From JBBQCW01 sp038319025 (lineage in GTDB: Bacteria > Actinomycetota > Thermoleophilia > Solirubrobacterales > Solirubrobacteraceae), in contig JBBQCW010000001.1 in assembly GCA_038319025.1 (NCBI GenBank), forward strand, positions 186,001-250,000: a DNA stretch of 64,000 bases. The letters are read 5' to 3'. The translations under genes were made by a program, and so were the position numbers. The notes under the pieces were generated by a model that did not search any database, had not been told where the DNA came from, and worked only from the letters and a program-made list of their open reading frames with translations. This document shows positions 8,417-16,997 of the stretch, one piece after another (within the stretch, counting starts at the first letter, position 1; each line of letters begins with the position of its first letter).

Positions 8417-9395
8417 GACGCGGCGGCGCCTGGGAGTCCTGGAAGCCAGGTGCGGGAGTTGACGGAGTTACCGTCGGCGGCACGGCCGGCCGGGCCGGCG
8501 CGGACGGAAAATCATCACCGAGCAGTTCACGCCAAAGCCGGTGGCTCTCCTCGACGTTGGTCGAAGCCAAAGCCCGCTCAGCGAGACTGACCGCCTCGTC
8601 CAGTTCCTTGCGGAAGTTCTGGTAGGCCGTCGCATCCCACCGTGCAGCCAGGTCCTCCGAGAGAAGAACCGGATTCAGCACGGTCGGCGCGCCGGCGCCC
8701 GACTCGTCGAGAACGACCTTGACGCCCCGCAGCGTGCTGACGAGGGCTTGCGCATCGGAGTTCTGGCTGCCAAGTGAGTTGGAGGCGAGGACCTGCAACA
8801 CGATGGACTTGATGCTCTGCCGGGCCGGCTGATGATGCTCTCGCCACCGTTTGAGCATTTTGACCGTCCGAGCAAACCTCGGCCCGTTGCTCCGACACCA
8901 GTCCGTGTACTCGGCCGGAGCCGTGTCATGCCATCCCGCCCCGCGTCGCGGAACCTCGAGGGGCGCCTGCGGGTCCGCTGAAGCAGACGCGCGCGCCGGG
9001 ACAACATCGACATGAAAGCCGCCAACCTCATCGTCGGCATACCGGAGGCGCACACAAGGCTTCTTCTTGGAGCCTTCGAGCCGGATCAGCTTCTCGTACG
9101 TCCCGTTCTGGCATAGGACAGCCACGAGATCGTCGAGCGCCTCGTCGGACGACATCCCAGGCGTCGCGCTCAACGAGATCAGGTCGGCGTCGTACTCACC
9201 TTCGTGGCGGTCTTCAGGCTCAACGGCCGTGTCGTTCGCACAGGATCCCTGCAGGAACACGCCGCCTGGACCCAGCCCGTACTGGTCGGACAGGTACTTC
9301 GTCAGACCGCCAGTGGCGACCTCGATCTTCTGCGTGGCCTTTATACCCAGGGAGATCTTGTCGTGGAAGGTGTCGAATGCTTCTGGAAGGTCCAT
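8400..9395 (-). CDS. cdnA: CD-NTase (cGAS/DncV-like nucleotidyltransferase) of CBASS
   Basis: 331 aa from ATG 9395, chosen for its AGGAGA ribosome-binding site; the open frame extends about 10 codons further into the IS. The nucleotidyltransferase signature is present: G50-S51 in FLQGSCAND, D69 and D71 in GEYDADL, and a third acidic residue D130 in FHVDVVPA. The enzyme should make a cyclic di- or trinucleotide upon infection; the product cannot be read from sequence. The protein ends in RRERYG, and a C-terminal Gly fits the substrate of Cap2 conjugation. An IS481 element begins 13 bp upstream and separates it from a candidate effector gene. The symbol is generic because the clade is undetermined. 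Confidence 0.88.
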   Translation of the reverse strand: MDLPEAFDTFHDKISLGIKATQKIEVATGGLTKYLSDQYGLGPGGVFLQGSCANDTAVEPEDRHEGEYDADLISLSATPGMSSDEALDDLVAVLCQNGTYEKLIRLEGSKKKPCVRLRYADDEVGGFHVDVVPARASASADPQAPLEVPRRGAGWHDTAPAEYTDWCRSNGPRFARTVKMLKRWREHHQPARQSIKSIVLQVLASNSLGSQNSDAQALVSTLRGVKVVLDESGAGAPTVLNPVLLSEDLAARWDATAYQNFRKELDEAVSLAERALASTNVEESHRLWRELLGDDFPSAPARPAVPPTVTPSTPAPGFQDSQAPPRRERYG

Positions 9396-9401
9396 TGCTC
9401 T

Positions 9402-9407
9402 CCTAGG
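9402..9407. repeat. Target-site duplication, left copy (CCTAGG)
   Basis: CCTAGG directly abuts the TGT end of the IS481 element and is repeated at 10468-10473. On the minus strand it forms part of the AGGAGA ribosome-binding site of the CD-NTase gene. Confidence 0.8.
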
Positions 9408-10467
9408 TGTAGTTCCTGAGCGCATTGTTCATCCGGGCCTCGTTGGAGGGTTGGTGGTTCCTAAGGCCGCCAAACCCTCCAAGGAGGACACCGGATGAAG
9501 CTCCACGCTAACGCCAGGCTCAGTCTGAAAGGACGTGAGATGCTCGTTGATCGGGTAGCCGCGGGGTGGTCGCTGATCGTGGCCGCCGAGGCGGCCGGGA
9601 TCAGCGACCGCACCGCGCGCAAGTGGATTGCCCGCCACCGAGCCGAGGGCCCGGGCGGGCTTTTGGACCGTTCCTGCGCCGCGCATACCGTCGCTAACCG
9701 CACCGAAGACCGAACGATCGAGGCGATCGCTGCGCTGCGCCGGTTGAGGTTCACCGGGCCGGAGATCGCTGAGGTCCTGGACCGGCCGCTCTCGACTGTT
9801 TCGGGGATTCTGACGCGGATCGGGATGGGCAAGCTGGGCCGCCTGGGGATGGAGCCTGCCCAGCGCTATGAGCGCGAGCGGCCCGGCGAGCTGATCCATA
9901 TCGATGTGAAGAAGCTCGGGCGCATCCACCGGGGCGCCGGGCATCGCGTGAGCGGCAAACGACGCAGCAACCCGACCAAGACCGACGCTGCCGGCAGGCG
10001 CCGCCAGCAGGTCGGTTGGGAATGCGTTCACGTGGCCATCGATGACTGCGCCAGGCTTGCCTACGCCGAGGTGCTGCCCGATGAGAAGACGGCAACCGTG
10101 GTTGGGTTTCTGCGCCGCGCCTGCGTTTTCTACCGCCGCCACGGCATGAATCCCGAGCAGCTGCTCACCGACAACGGCTCGGCGTATCGCTCGACGATTC
10201 ACGCGATCGCTTGCCGCGCGCTGGGCCTGAAGCACCTACGCACCCGGCCCTATCGCCCGCAGACCAACGGCAAGGCCGAGCGGTTCATTCGCACCATGCT
10301 CGGCGGCTGGGCCTACGGCGCGATCTACCGCTCAAGCGACGAGCGCACCGCAGCCCTTGACGGCTGGCTCTGGACCTACAACCATCGCCGACCACACCAA
10401 GCCATCGGCCGACAGCCACCGATCGCCCGCCTCAACGAAAAACGGAACAACCCGCTCGGGACTTACA
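9408..10467 (+). mobile_element. IS481-family insertion sequence (1060 bp)
   Basis: The ends are imperfect inverted repeats of 23 bp starting TGTAGTTCC on the left and, on the complement of the right end, TGTAAGTCC; 18 of 23 positions match. Both ends start with TGT, as IS481-family repeats do. CCTAGG flanks both ends (9402-9407 and 10468-10473), matching the NCTAGN target preference and 6-bp duplication known for IS481. It carries one transposase gene. The insertion lies exactly at the junction of two minus-strand genes of a CBASS operon. Confidence 0.9.
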
Positions 10468-10472
10468 CCTAG
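9495..10472 (+). CDS. IS481-family transposase
   Basis: A 325-aa transposase with an N-terminal helix-turn-helix (AAEAAGISDRTARKWIARHR) and an rve/DDE integrase core. D of LIHIDVKKLG, D of LTDNGSAYRS and E of NGKAERFIRTM supply the DDE triad. RRPHQAIGRQPP near the end is typical of the family. The frame is intact and its stop codon falls in the duplicated target. The element could be active; only mapping of further copies would show this. Confidence 0.95.
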   Translation: MKLHANARLSLKGREMLVDRVAAGWSLIVAAEAAGISDRTARKWIARHRAEGPGGLLDRSCAAHTVANRTEDRTIEAIAALRRLRFTGPEIAEVLDRPLSTVSGILTRIGMGKLGRLGMEPAQRYERERPGELIHIDVKKLGRIHRGAGHRVSGKRRSNPTKTDAAGRRRQQVGWECVHVAIDDCARLAYAEVLPDEKTATVVGFLRRACVFYRRHGMNPEQLLTDNGSAYRSTIHAIACRALGLKHLRTRPYRPQTNGKAERFIRTMLGGWAYGAIYRSSDERTAALDGWLWTYNHRRPHQAIGRQPPIARLNEKRNNPLGTYT

Positions 10473-10473
10473 G
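10468..10473. repeat. Target-site duplication, right copy (CCTAGG)
   Basis: The second CCTAGG copy. Because CTAG is palindromic it supplies a TAG stop on both strands: to the transposase on the plus strand (10470-10472) and to the one-TM CBASS gene on the minus strand. Confidence 0.8.
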
Positions 10474-11020
10474 TCGTCTCGTTCTCATAGCGTTTCCTGA
10501 CCCTGCGGCGAACCCATGGCGAGCATGAGAGGTGCTCGCGGATGTCCCGCAGAAACGCAGCCTTGGCGACGCTTAGGTCAGGGTCCACGTCGCTGTCCGG
10601 CGTTGGGGCTCTCGGATCACGCCCAACTTCTGTCCAGGCTTGACGCAGGAGCGGCTTGCACTGCCCCGTGACCTCATCCAATAGACAGCGGTAGGCCACC
10701 CCGAGCTCGACGGCCTCGATGCTCAACCATCCCTCGTGGTAAGCAATCCTCTCTTGCATCCCGTGAAACCGCTCAACCAGACCACTGTCCTGTGAGCCGT
10801 CCGTGGCGCGACGGCGAACGCGGTACACGGCTTCGCACCACTCGAGCGCAACCATGTACGCCTCGCTGTAAAGGTCGCGGCGACGGTTCTTGTCCTCGCG
10901 CTTCCGTCCGACGGCGTTGAGATAAACCGCGACAACAGCCGCAGCTAGGGCTGTGACCCCCGCCGCGTAGAGCGGGACGTCGGAAGACGAAACCGCAGAC
11001 GAAATGTGGCCGTAGAGCAT
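10469..11020 (-). CDS. One-TM protein, candidate CBASS effector
   Basis: 183 aa from ATG 11018-11020; GTG 11044 is an alternative. After a short N-terminus it has one clear membrane segment (YAAGVTALAAAVVAVYLNAV), then the basic RKREDKNRRR and a helical cytosolic part of about 130 residues with EWCEAVYRVRRR. I recognise no effector family. Before the IS insertion its TAG stop would have been only 7 nt upstream of the CD-NTase start, so it was the first gene of the CBASS operon, the usual place for an effector. A membrane effector activated by a cyclic nucleotide is inferred from position and TM segment. Confidence 0.6.
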   Translation of the reverse strand: MLYGHISSAVSSSDVPLYAAGVTALAAAVVAVYLNAVGRKREDKNRRRDLYSEAYMVALEWCEAVYRVRRRATDGSQDSGLVERFHGMQERIAYHEGWLSIEAVELGVAYRCLLDEVTGQCKPLLRQAWTEVGRDPRAPTPDSDVDPDLSVAKAAFLRDIREHLSCSPWVRRRVRKRYENETT

Positions 11021-11151
11021 CCCTGCGAAAGCTACGGTCTCCACCGGACACGACCATGCACCCAGTGCACAGGGTCGCAGGCCTGGCGGCCGCCACTCGC
11101 GCTTGGGCGGCGGCGGAGGTGCGGGGCCGCTGACCTTCCGTATGGCCCCGC

Positions 11152-11370
11152 GTGTACCCGACCTACTTCGTGGCCCATCACGAGATCGGGCGCCGCTTGC
11201 AGGGCTACGACAAGCGCGCACCCGCCGCATCCCAGGAAGCGGAGGCATGGCGATGGGCGTTCGAGCAGGCCATTGAGCCTTCGTCGAGAGGCGTGCAGAG
11301 AAACGCTTACCGGAAGGCCGTCGTCCACACCGGTTCCGATCCCCTCTCGCCTGTGAGCTCACCCGGATAG
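11152..11370 (+). CDS. Small hypothetical protein
   Basis: A 72-aa frame from a GTG start, with ordinary composition (YPTYFVAHHEIGRRLQGYDK, then EAEAWRWAFEQAIEP). The frame is closed by a TGA just upstream, so GTG 11152 is the most likely start. No homologue or motif is recognised. It lies in the divergent gap upstream of the CBASS candidate effector gene. It may be a remnant or non-coding. Confidence 0.3.
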   Translation: MYPTYFVAHHEIGRRLQGYDKRAPAASQEAEAWRWAFEQAIEPSSRGVQRNAYRKAVVHTGSDPLSPVSSPG

Positions 11371-11380
11371 GGTCGGACTC

Positions 11381-11749
11381 ATGAACGCATCGGCATGGCC
11401 AACGTCTGCTGTCGCAAGGAGCTGGCGGCTCAAGTTGCTGGTGCGGTGCTTTGCGTCGGCGATCGCCTGCACCGCAGTGCTACTGATGATCTCCGCAGCG
11501 CCGTCATACGCCGCGCCGCGTGACGGACATACGTCGTTTAAGTGCGGGTTGATCTACCTCGGAGGGCGCGGGTTCATCTTCTACCACGCAAAGACATCCT
11601 GCCGTGGGGCCAGCAAGCTGATGGTCAAGGCCTATCGCAGTCGGCGTTCACCCGGTGGGTACAAGTGCCGGTTCTACCCCGACGACTACAGCTGCAAGGC
11701 CAAGGACCGGTCCGGCCGGATGTTCGGCGCCTACCGTGAGAACGCCTAG
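11381..11749 (+). CDS. Small secreted cysteine-containing protein
   Basis: 122 aa. The N-terminus is a Sec signal peptide: basic residues (RSWRLK), a hydrophobic core (FASAIACTAVLLMISAA) and an AYA-A cleavage site near residue 44. The mature part of about 78 aa has cysteines in FKCGLIY, KTSCRGA, YKCRFY and YSCKAK, enough for two disulfides, and many basic residues. Function unknown. It lies between CBASS and the unknown helicase operon; similar small secreted proteins recur at 18521 and 19082. Confidence 0.75.
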   Translation: MNASAWPTSAVARSWRLKLLVRCFASAIACTAVLLMISAAPSYAAPRDGHTSFKCGLIYLGGRGFIFYHAKTSCRGASKLMVKAYRSRRSPGGYKCRFYPDDYSCKAKDRSGRMFGAYRENA

Positions 11750-11797
11750 GACGTTGGCGTATCTCCGCACGGCCTGCCGGCACCTCCGGGCACGGGT

Positions 11798-12445
11798 ATG
11801 AGTAGCGGCACTCCGGAGGTGTTCCGGCGGTTCGGGGACATCCCGGGCCTCTCCTGGACGACCCTGCCCGGCGTGGACCGATCCTCGCTGCTCGGGCACG
11901 ACACGCTGCCGGTAGAGACCTCCTGGGACACGGACGATGTCTACTGGCCCGTCCTGTACCCGAGAGACGAGGACGAACTCGACGAAGGGGCGATGACGTC
12001 GGCGCCTCCGCTCAATCAGCGTCCCGAGCCCGCGGGGCCACTCACCATGTCCGAGGAACTCATGTGGTTTTGGGAGGGACTCGAGCTGCCGGCCAGCCCG
12101 GACGGCTACCACTTCCTCATCTCAGCGTCAGCCGAGCGCTTGTACAAGCTTCGGTTACGAGAGCCCGCGGCCGTCGGCGAGGCGGAAAAGCTCTGTCTGC
12201 TCGAGGTCGACCTCCTACGTGCACGCCCGGAGATCCTGGCCCTGGACGACACGTACGACGAGAACCCTCAGCCGCTGTGGTCCTCGGCCATTCGGCTGCT
12301 GTACCGGATCTACGCGGAGAATGGCAACCTTGCTGACGCGGAGCGCGTCGGCGTCATGGCGGTACACGAGTTCGGGCAGCTCTTCGACCGGCAGCTCACC
12401 GAGACGCGTGAACGACTTCTCGTCCTGGAGTCCGAGGATGCCTGA
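11798..12445 (+). CDS. Unknown protein, first gene of a three-gene operon
   Basis: 215 aa. The N-terminal half is acidic and poorly structured (DEDELDEGAM). The C-terminal half (from about 85) is helical, with repeating amphipathic segments around LYKLRLREPAAVGEAEKL and LLYRIYAENGNLADAERVG that resemble a TPR-like fold, though no repeat is certain. It overlaps the downstream helicase gene by 8 bp (helicase ATG at 12438), so the two are translationally coupled. It may be an adaptor or regulator of the helicase; this is inference from context only. Confidence 0.7.
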   Translation: MSSGTPEVFRRFGDIPGLSWTTLPGVDRSSLLGHDTLPVETSWDTDDVYWPVLYPRDEDELDEGAMTSAPPLNQRPEPAGPLTMSEELMWFWEGLELPASPDGYHFLISASAERLYKLRLREPAAVGEAEKLCLLEVDLLRARPEILALDDTYDENPQPLWSSAIRLLYRIYAENGNLADAERVGVMAVHEFGQLFDRQLTETRERLLVLESEDA

Positions 12446-14513
12446 CCCTCCACACTGCCAACTCGAAGCGGCGAGCTTCCTTGAGTGGGCGTTCCTGCGC
12501 TGGGTACTGGCACCTGCCACCCACGCCGAGATCATCGGCCGCGTCACCGCCCAGCGAGAGCTAGAGATCGCCGGGCACCGCTACCGCCTGGACTACGAGA
12601 TCGGTGGCGACTCGCACACGATCGCCATCGAGCTCGATGGCTTTGCGTTCCACTCCTCCCGTGACGCGTTCACGTACGACCGGCTTCGCCAGAACGACGT
12701 GAGCGCTACCGGCCGCACCGTCGTGCGGTTCTCCTACGACGCGATCCGCACCGACACCGAGCGATGCGTCGCCCAGCTTCAGACAGTGATGGCCAGCGAT
12801 CCGTCCCTGGCGGCGTACCTCGTCACGCAACCCGTGATCGAGACGCCTGACATGGACCCGGACCCCGTGCACGCGCTCGACGCTCCACCACAACCCCGGC
12901 CGGTGCGTGACAGCGGCGGGGTTGAGCGAGATTCGTACTTCGACGCCGTGCGCGATCGTCTTGAACAGAAGACGCTGCGCGACTGCCAGACCCAGGCGTT
13001 CGCGGCCCTGGCTAACTACTACGGGTCGGGCGGGCTCCGAGCCGCGTGCGTGATGAGCGTCGGCGCGGGGAAGACCGCCTTGGGCGTAGCCGCGGCGCTG
13101 GCATTCACGCGACGCCGTGCGCTGGTCGTCACGCCGGGGAGCGTCATCCGCGGCACATTCGACCGCGCCTTTGATCATGAGGCAGTCGGCAACGTTCTGT
13201 ACGGCCTACCTGGCGGCCCGCTCATTCCCGGATGCAGGCCGCCGGCCGTTCGCACGTTGGACGCTGACGAAGGTGTCATCCGCGACGTGACACGCGACCA
13301 GATGCTCGCGTGCGACGTGATCATCACCAACTTCCACTCGCTCGGAGATGGCACCAGCCCAGACCATCTCTTGGCCAAGCTGCAACCGGGAGACGTGGAC
13401 TTCATCGTCGTGGACGAAGCCCACATTGCGGCGTCGGCTTCGTACCAGCGGACGTTCGCTCGCTTCCCCGGCGCCCGGACGCTGCTGATGTCAGCGTGCT
13501 TTCAGCGGATGGACGGGAAGCCGATCGACGCAGATGTCGTCTACCGCTACCGGCTCATCGACTCCATCGCTGACGGCAACGCGAAGAACCTGCGAGTGCA
13601 CCGGTTTGCCCCCGACGTGGACCAGACCACGTACGAGATGGTCTGGCCCGACGGTGCCCGAGAGGAGATCGTCGGACGTGAACAGCTGCTCGCCATCCTC
13701 GGTGACGAGCGCAAGCTCGCGCATGTCACCGCGAAGTCCGCCGAGCCGATCCGGCAAGTCATGCGCGTAGTCAAGGACGCGTTGGACCGTCAAGCCGATC
13801 TGCTGCATCCGGTGAAGCCGCGGGTGCTGTTCAGCGCCTTGGGCGAACGCCACGCAGAACAGATCGCCCGCGTGGCGACCGAGCACGGGATCCCAACCGG
13901 CCATCTGCATCACTCCATGGGGTCGCGGCAGATCAGGGACACGAGAGATGCGTTCGAGAAGGACGGCGGCGGCCTGCAGGGGCTTGTCCACCTGAGGATG
14001 CTCGGCCAGGGCTACGACTTCCCCGCTATCTGCGTCGTTGTCCCGATGCGCCCGTACGGCTCGTTCGCCGAGTGCTACCAGTTCATCGGCCGGGGCATCC
14101 GCGTCATCCATCACCCGGCACTCACGGGCCGCGTTGCTCCTGGCGAGCAGTTCGTGGACGTCGTCTACCACGCTGAGCTTGGCATCGACGATCACATCGA
14201 CACGATCTATGCCGAGAACGACATGGACCCGAACACTGAGCACATCGTCCCGGAAAGCGGCGGCGCGAACGGCCGCGGCGAACTCGCCGGGAGCACCGGC
14301 CGGGACACCGCCCTGCACCCCGAAGCGTTCGTGCTCTTCGAACACGGAGTAGTTGAGCGGCACATCGTCCACGGCGAGGACCGCATCGAGCAGGCTCGCA
14401 AGGAACGCGAACGCCAGGCGCTGGCCCAGCGATACGCCGCATACGTCCAGCAGACCGACAATCCCGTCTCGTTCGATCAGTACTCAACGATCATGTCCCA
14501 GCTCGCGCAATGA
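12438..14513 (+). CDS. DUF559-like nuclease / SF2 helicase fusion
   Basis: 691 aa from ATG 12438. Residues 30-110 resemble the Vsr-like DUF559 nuclease fold: YRLDYEI (D52), IAIELDG (E65, D67), then VVRFSYD. From about 180 a superfamily 2 helicase follows: Walker A SVGAGKT (207-213), DEAH box VVDEAHI (326-329), motif III MSA (351-353), motif V MLGQGYDFP (521-529) and motif VI QFIGRGIR (548-555). Nuclease-helicase fusions of this type act on foreign DNA in several defence systems, but this architecture with these partners is not one I can name. It overlaps the next gene by 4 bp. Confidence 0.85.
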   Translation: MPDPPHCQLEAASFLEWAFLRWVLAPATHAEIIGRVTAQRELEIAGHRYRLDYEIGGDSHTIAIELDGFAFHSSRDAFTYDRLRQNDVSATGRTVVRFSYDAIRTDTERCVAQLQTVMASDPSLAAYLVTQPVIETPDMDPDPVHALDAPPQPRPVRDSGGVERDSYFDAVRDRLEQKTLRDCQTQAFAALANYYGSGGLRAACVMSVGAGKTALGVAAALAFTRRRALVVTPGSVIRGTFDRAFDHEAVGNVLYGLPGGPLIPGCRPPAVRTLDADEGVIRDVTRDQMLACDVIITNFHSLGDGTSPDHLLAKLQPGDVDFIVVDEAHIAASASYQRTFARFPGARTLLMSACFQRMDGKPIDADVVYRYRLIDSIADGNAKNLRVHRFAPDVDQTTYEMVWPDGAREEIVGREQLLAILGDERKLAHVTAKSAEPIRQVMRVVKDALDRQADLLHPVKPRVLFSALGERHAEQIARVATEHGIPTGHLHHSMGSRQIRDTRDAFEKDGGGLQGLVHLRMLGQGYDFPAICVVVPMRPYGSFAECYQFIGRGIRVIHHPALTGRVAPGEQFVDVVYHAELGIDDHIDTIYAENDMDPNTEHIVPESGGANGRGELAGSTGRDTALHPEAFVLFEHGVVERHIVHGEDRIEQARKERERQALAQRYAAYVQQTDNPVSFDQYSTIMSQLAQ

Positions 14514-16855
14514 CCGCCAGTCGAACGTTCGGGCGCCGGCTCGCCGAAGCGCCAACAGCAGTAGAGCGCCTGGCAATCGACGCGGAGGAGGACCGTCGAG
14601 GAGAGCTGCGGCAAGTAGATGAGGTCATCGACTCGCTCATCGTCAGGGGCATGGCCGGCGAGAAGATCATCAAGCTCGGTGACCGGCACGACGACGAGGC
14701 CGTCCAGCTTCCGGGTGTCAGCGACGACCAGATGCAGGCGATCGCCGTACATGTCGACGTCGACGCGATGGAAGCACGCGGGGCGTGGGCGCTTCCGGCG
14801 AAGGAGACGATCCAGGCCGGATGGGCAAACCTCGGATACTGGACACGTCAGGACCCTCGTTTCGTCGGCAGTCTCGCTGACGATGACCGTCACCGGATCA
14901 CCCTGCGCGGCAACCCCGCGGGCACGTTTGCCTGGGCGGCGATCACACCGATCTTCGAACTGCTCGCCGTCCCGCATGACCTTCGAGCTGGCAAGGCCGG
15001 AAAGGCCGACGTGAAGGCCCAGCAGAAAGCATGGGCACCGCTGGACGCCATGCTCGCGGCGTGCTCTATCGACCTGAGCGCCGAGCTCGCCCTGTTTCGG
15101 CCAGGGTCCGGCTGGTCTCGGCTAACAGCACAGGAACGAGCCCGAGCGCGGCTCAAGCTCGTCGAGGGATGGGCTCGCCACGCGAACCCGGATGTGGCGG
15201 CGCGGCTGCGGATGTGGATGCTGGGGAGCCTGGTCGATCGCTTCTACGCGAAGGGAAAGCAGGCATCTCCGACTAGTCGGCAGGCGCTCACGAAGGCCTA
15301 CTGGCGTCCGATGGTCGGCCTGTTCGCCGGCGACTGGCTGGCCCTGCTCGCCTACCTGGGCGAGCCGGCCAACCCCGGTGAGGAGATCGTGTCTGCGCTG
15401 CCTCAGCCGAAGCTGTTCGTCGGCGGGACCGACGGAGCCCGGCAAGCCGGCGCAGAGGCTGGCGTCGAAGCTGGCGAGGTTGAGCGGATGCTGGCGTCCT
15501 TCTTCGGCGGTGCGGACGGGCGTAGCCCCGTCGAGCGGCGGACAGCTGTGCTGCGGAGGACATGGGATGCCCTGGACGGGGTTTATGCATCCCAGACCCC
15601 GGCCACCGGAGCGCTGTGGGGTGTTCTGGACGAGCGGGACGAGGCGCACGACAAGGGCTTCGACAACGAATACCGCAAGGGCCTGTACCGCACCGTTCTG
15701 CCCGCTGAGCTCAACGCCGAGATCGAGAGGTGTTGGGGCACGGTAGCCACGAGCAAGAACCCGGACCGGCTCGTAACGCGCTGGCTGCCCCATAACGGTG
15801 TTTGGGACACGTTCGGGGCGGGCCTGCATCTCTGGCATGACGTTGCCCTCACGGCGTTCAATCACACCGAGACCGTCGGGTTCTGGGAGTGGGGCCTGAG
15901 CGAGATCTCTCCGCTTCAGACACCACGGCTTGAGGAGCTCAAAGCCGCCGGTTGCCCCGTGGACCCAGCTTTCTTCAAAGAGCTCGCTACCGCGGCCAGG
16001 GAACTACCACCAATCCAGCACGAGCAGCGCACGAGCAGCCGAGAGATCGAAGGCATCACCATCTCCGTCACTGTCACCGGCGGGGGACGGGAGAAGCGCG
16101 CTGGCTTCGAGCAGCTGCGGGACGTGATCACCCGTCATCGTCGAGCTTGGGCCAACGAGCACCTCGAGGCATGGCTGGCCTACCGGTGGCGCACGGATCT
16201 GCGTGCCGCTGCAGAAACGTTCAACCGTGCGCTCATCAGCAAAGGCAAGCCGCCGACGGTGCGGCAGAGCATCAATGCCTCGCAGCCGGCCCTCGACCGC
16301 TGGTTCGCCGGCGGTATCCGCCAGCTGCTGAACGCCATAGGCCAGCAGGCCCCCACAGGACAGCCAATCTACGAGCGACACTTTCCGGCTGACCCGTACA
16401 CGTTCGGTCAGGATGTCGAACAGGCCCTCGGAGGCGGTCTCCCAGTTCCCGATATGACCACCTGGAGCGGGGACGACCGGAAGACCCTTGCCACGTTCAC
16501 GGCGGCTCGAGCCCACAACGATGCCCGTTACTACGCGGCGTTCACCGCTTACGAATACGCCCGGGCCTGGGAGGCGCTCGGCGAGCAGCCCGAGATGAAG
16601 CAGGTCAAGTCCGGCAAATCCGGCGCGGAGCATCTCACCCGGCAAGAACCTGAGATGGGCTGGCCGGATCTCGAACAAGCGATCCTCAAGGTCCTCGCCG
16701 ACCCGTCGGCGCCGACGATCTCCGCTCCCGCGCTGCCCTATGCCGGCGACGGGCCCGTTCATTCGCTGCCTTCCTCAGCGCCTCCACCAACAGCCTCAAC
16801 ATCTGCGCCGCCTGGACGCCATCGAGGACTCCGCCGTCTGCTCGGAAAGGACTAG
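14510..16855 (+). CDS. Large protein of unknown function coupled to the helicase
   Basis: A 781-aa protein overlapping the helicase stop by 4 bp. No family is recognised. It is mostly helical, with aromatic-rich stretches (LTKAYWRPMVGLFAGDWL, HNGVWDTFGAGLHLWHD, FWEWGLSEI) and a low-complexity Pro/Ser tail (LPSSAPPPTASTSAPPG) before a basic C-terminus. There are no TM segments or nucleotide-binding motifs. Tight coupling implies a shared complex or pathway with the nuclease-helicase. It might be the sensor or structural component of a defence system; that is inference. Confidence 0.8.
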   Translation: MTASRTFGRRLAEAPTAVERLAIDAEEDRRGELRQVDEVIDSLIVRGMAGEKIIKLGDRHDDEAVQLPGVSDDQMQAIAVHVDVDAMEARGAWALPAKETIQAGWANLGYWTRQDPRFVGSLADDDRHRITLRGNPAGTFAWAAITPIFELLAVPHDLRAGKAGKADVKAQQKAWAPLDAMLAACSIDLSAELALFRPGSGWSRLTAQERARARLKLVEGWARHANPDVAARLRMWMLGSLVDRFYAKGKQASPTSRQALTKAYWRPMVGLFAGDWLALLAYLGEPANPGEEIVSALPQPKLFVGGTDGARQAGAEAGVEAGEVERMLASFFGGADGRSPVERRTAVLRRTWDALDGVYASQTPATGALWGVLDERDEAHDKGFDNEYRKGLYRTVLPAELNAEIERCWGTVATSKNPDRLVTRWLPHNGVWDTFGAGLHLWHDVALTAFNHTETVGFWEWGLSEISPLQTPRLEELKAAGCPVDPAFFKELATAARELPPIQHEQRTSSREIEGITISVTVTGGGREKRAGFEQLRDVITRHRRAWANEHLEAWLAYRWRTDLRAAAETFNRALISKGKPPTVRQSINASQPALDRWFAGGIRQLLNAIGQQAPTGQPIYERHFPADPYTFGQDVEQALGGGLPVPDMTTWSGDDRKTLATFTAARAHNDARYYAAFTAYEYARAWEALGEQPEMKQVKSGKSGAEHLTRQEPEMGWPDLEQAILKVLADPSAPTISAPALPYAGDGPVHSLPSSAPPPTASTSAPPGRHRGLRRLLGKD

Positions 16856-16997
16856 CGGGGAGGTCGGCAAACAGATTCGTAGCTCCCCGCGGTATCAACC
16901 TGGTCCAACTGGTGATCGCAACGATCTACGGGCCGGCCGGGACGGCCGTTCTGGCGGCTCACGCCCGCGACGCTACCGCCGGCGACCTGCACGGCGG

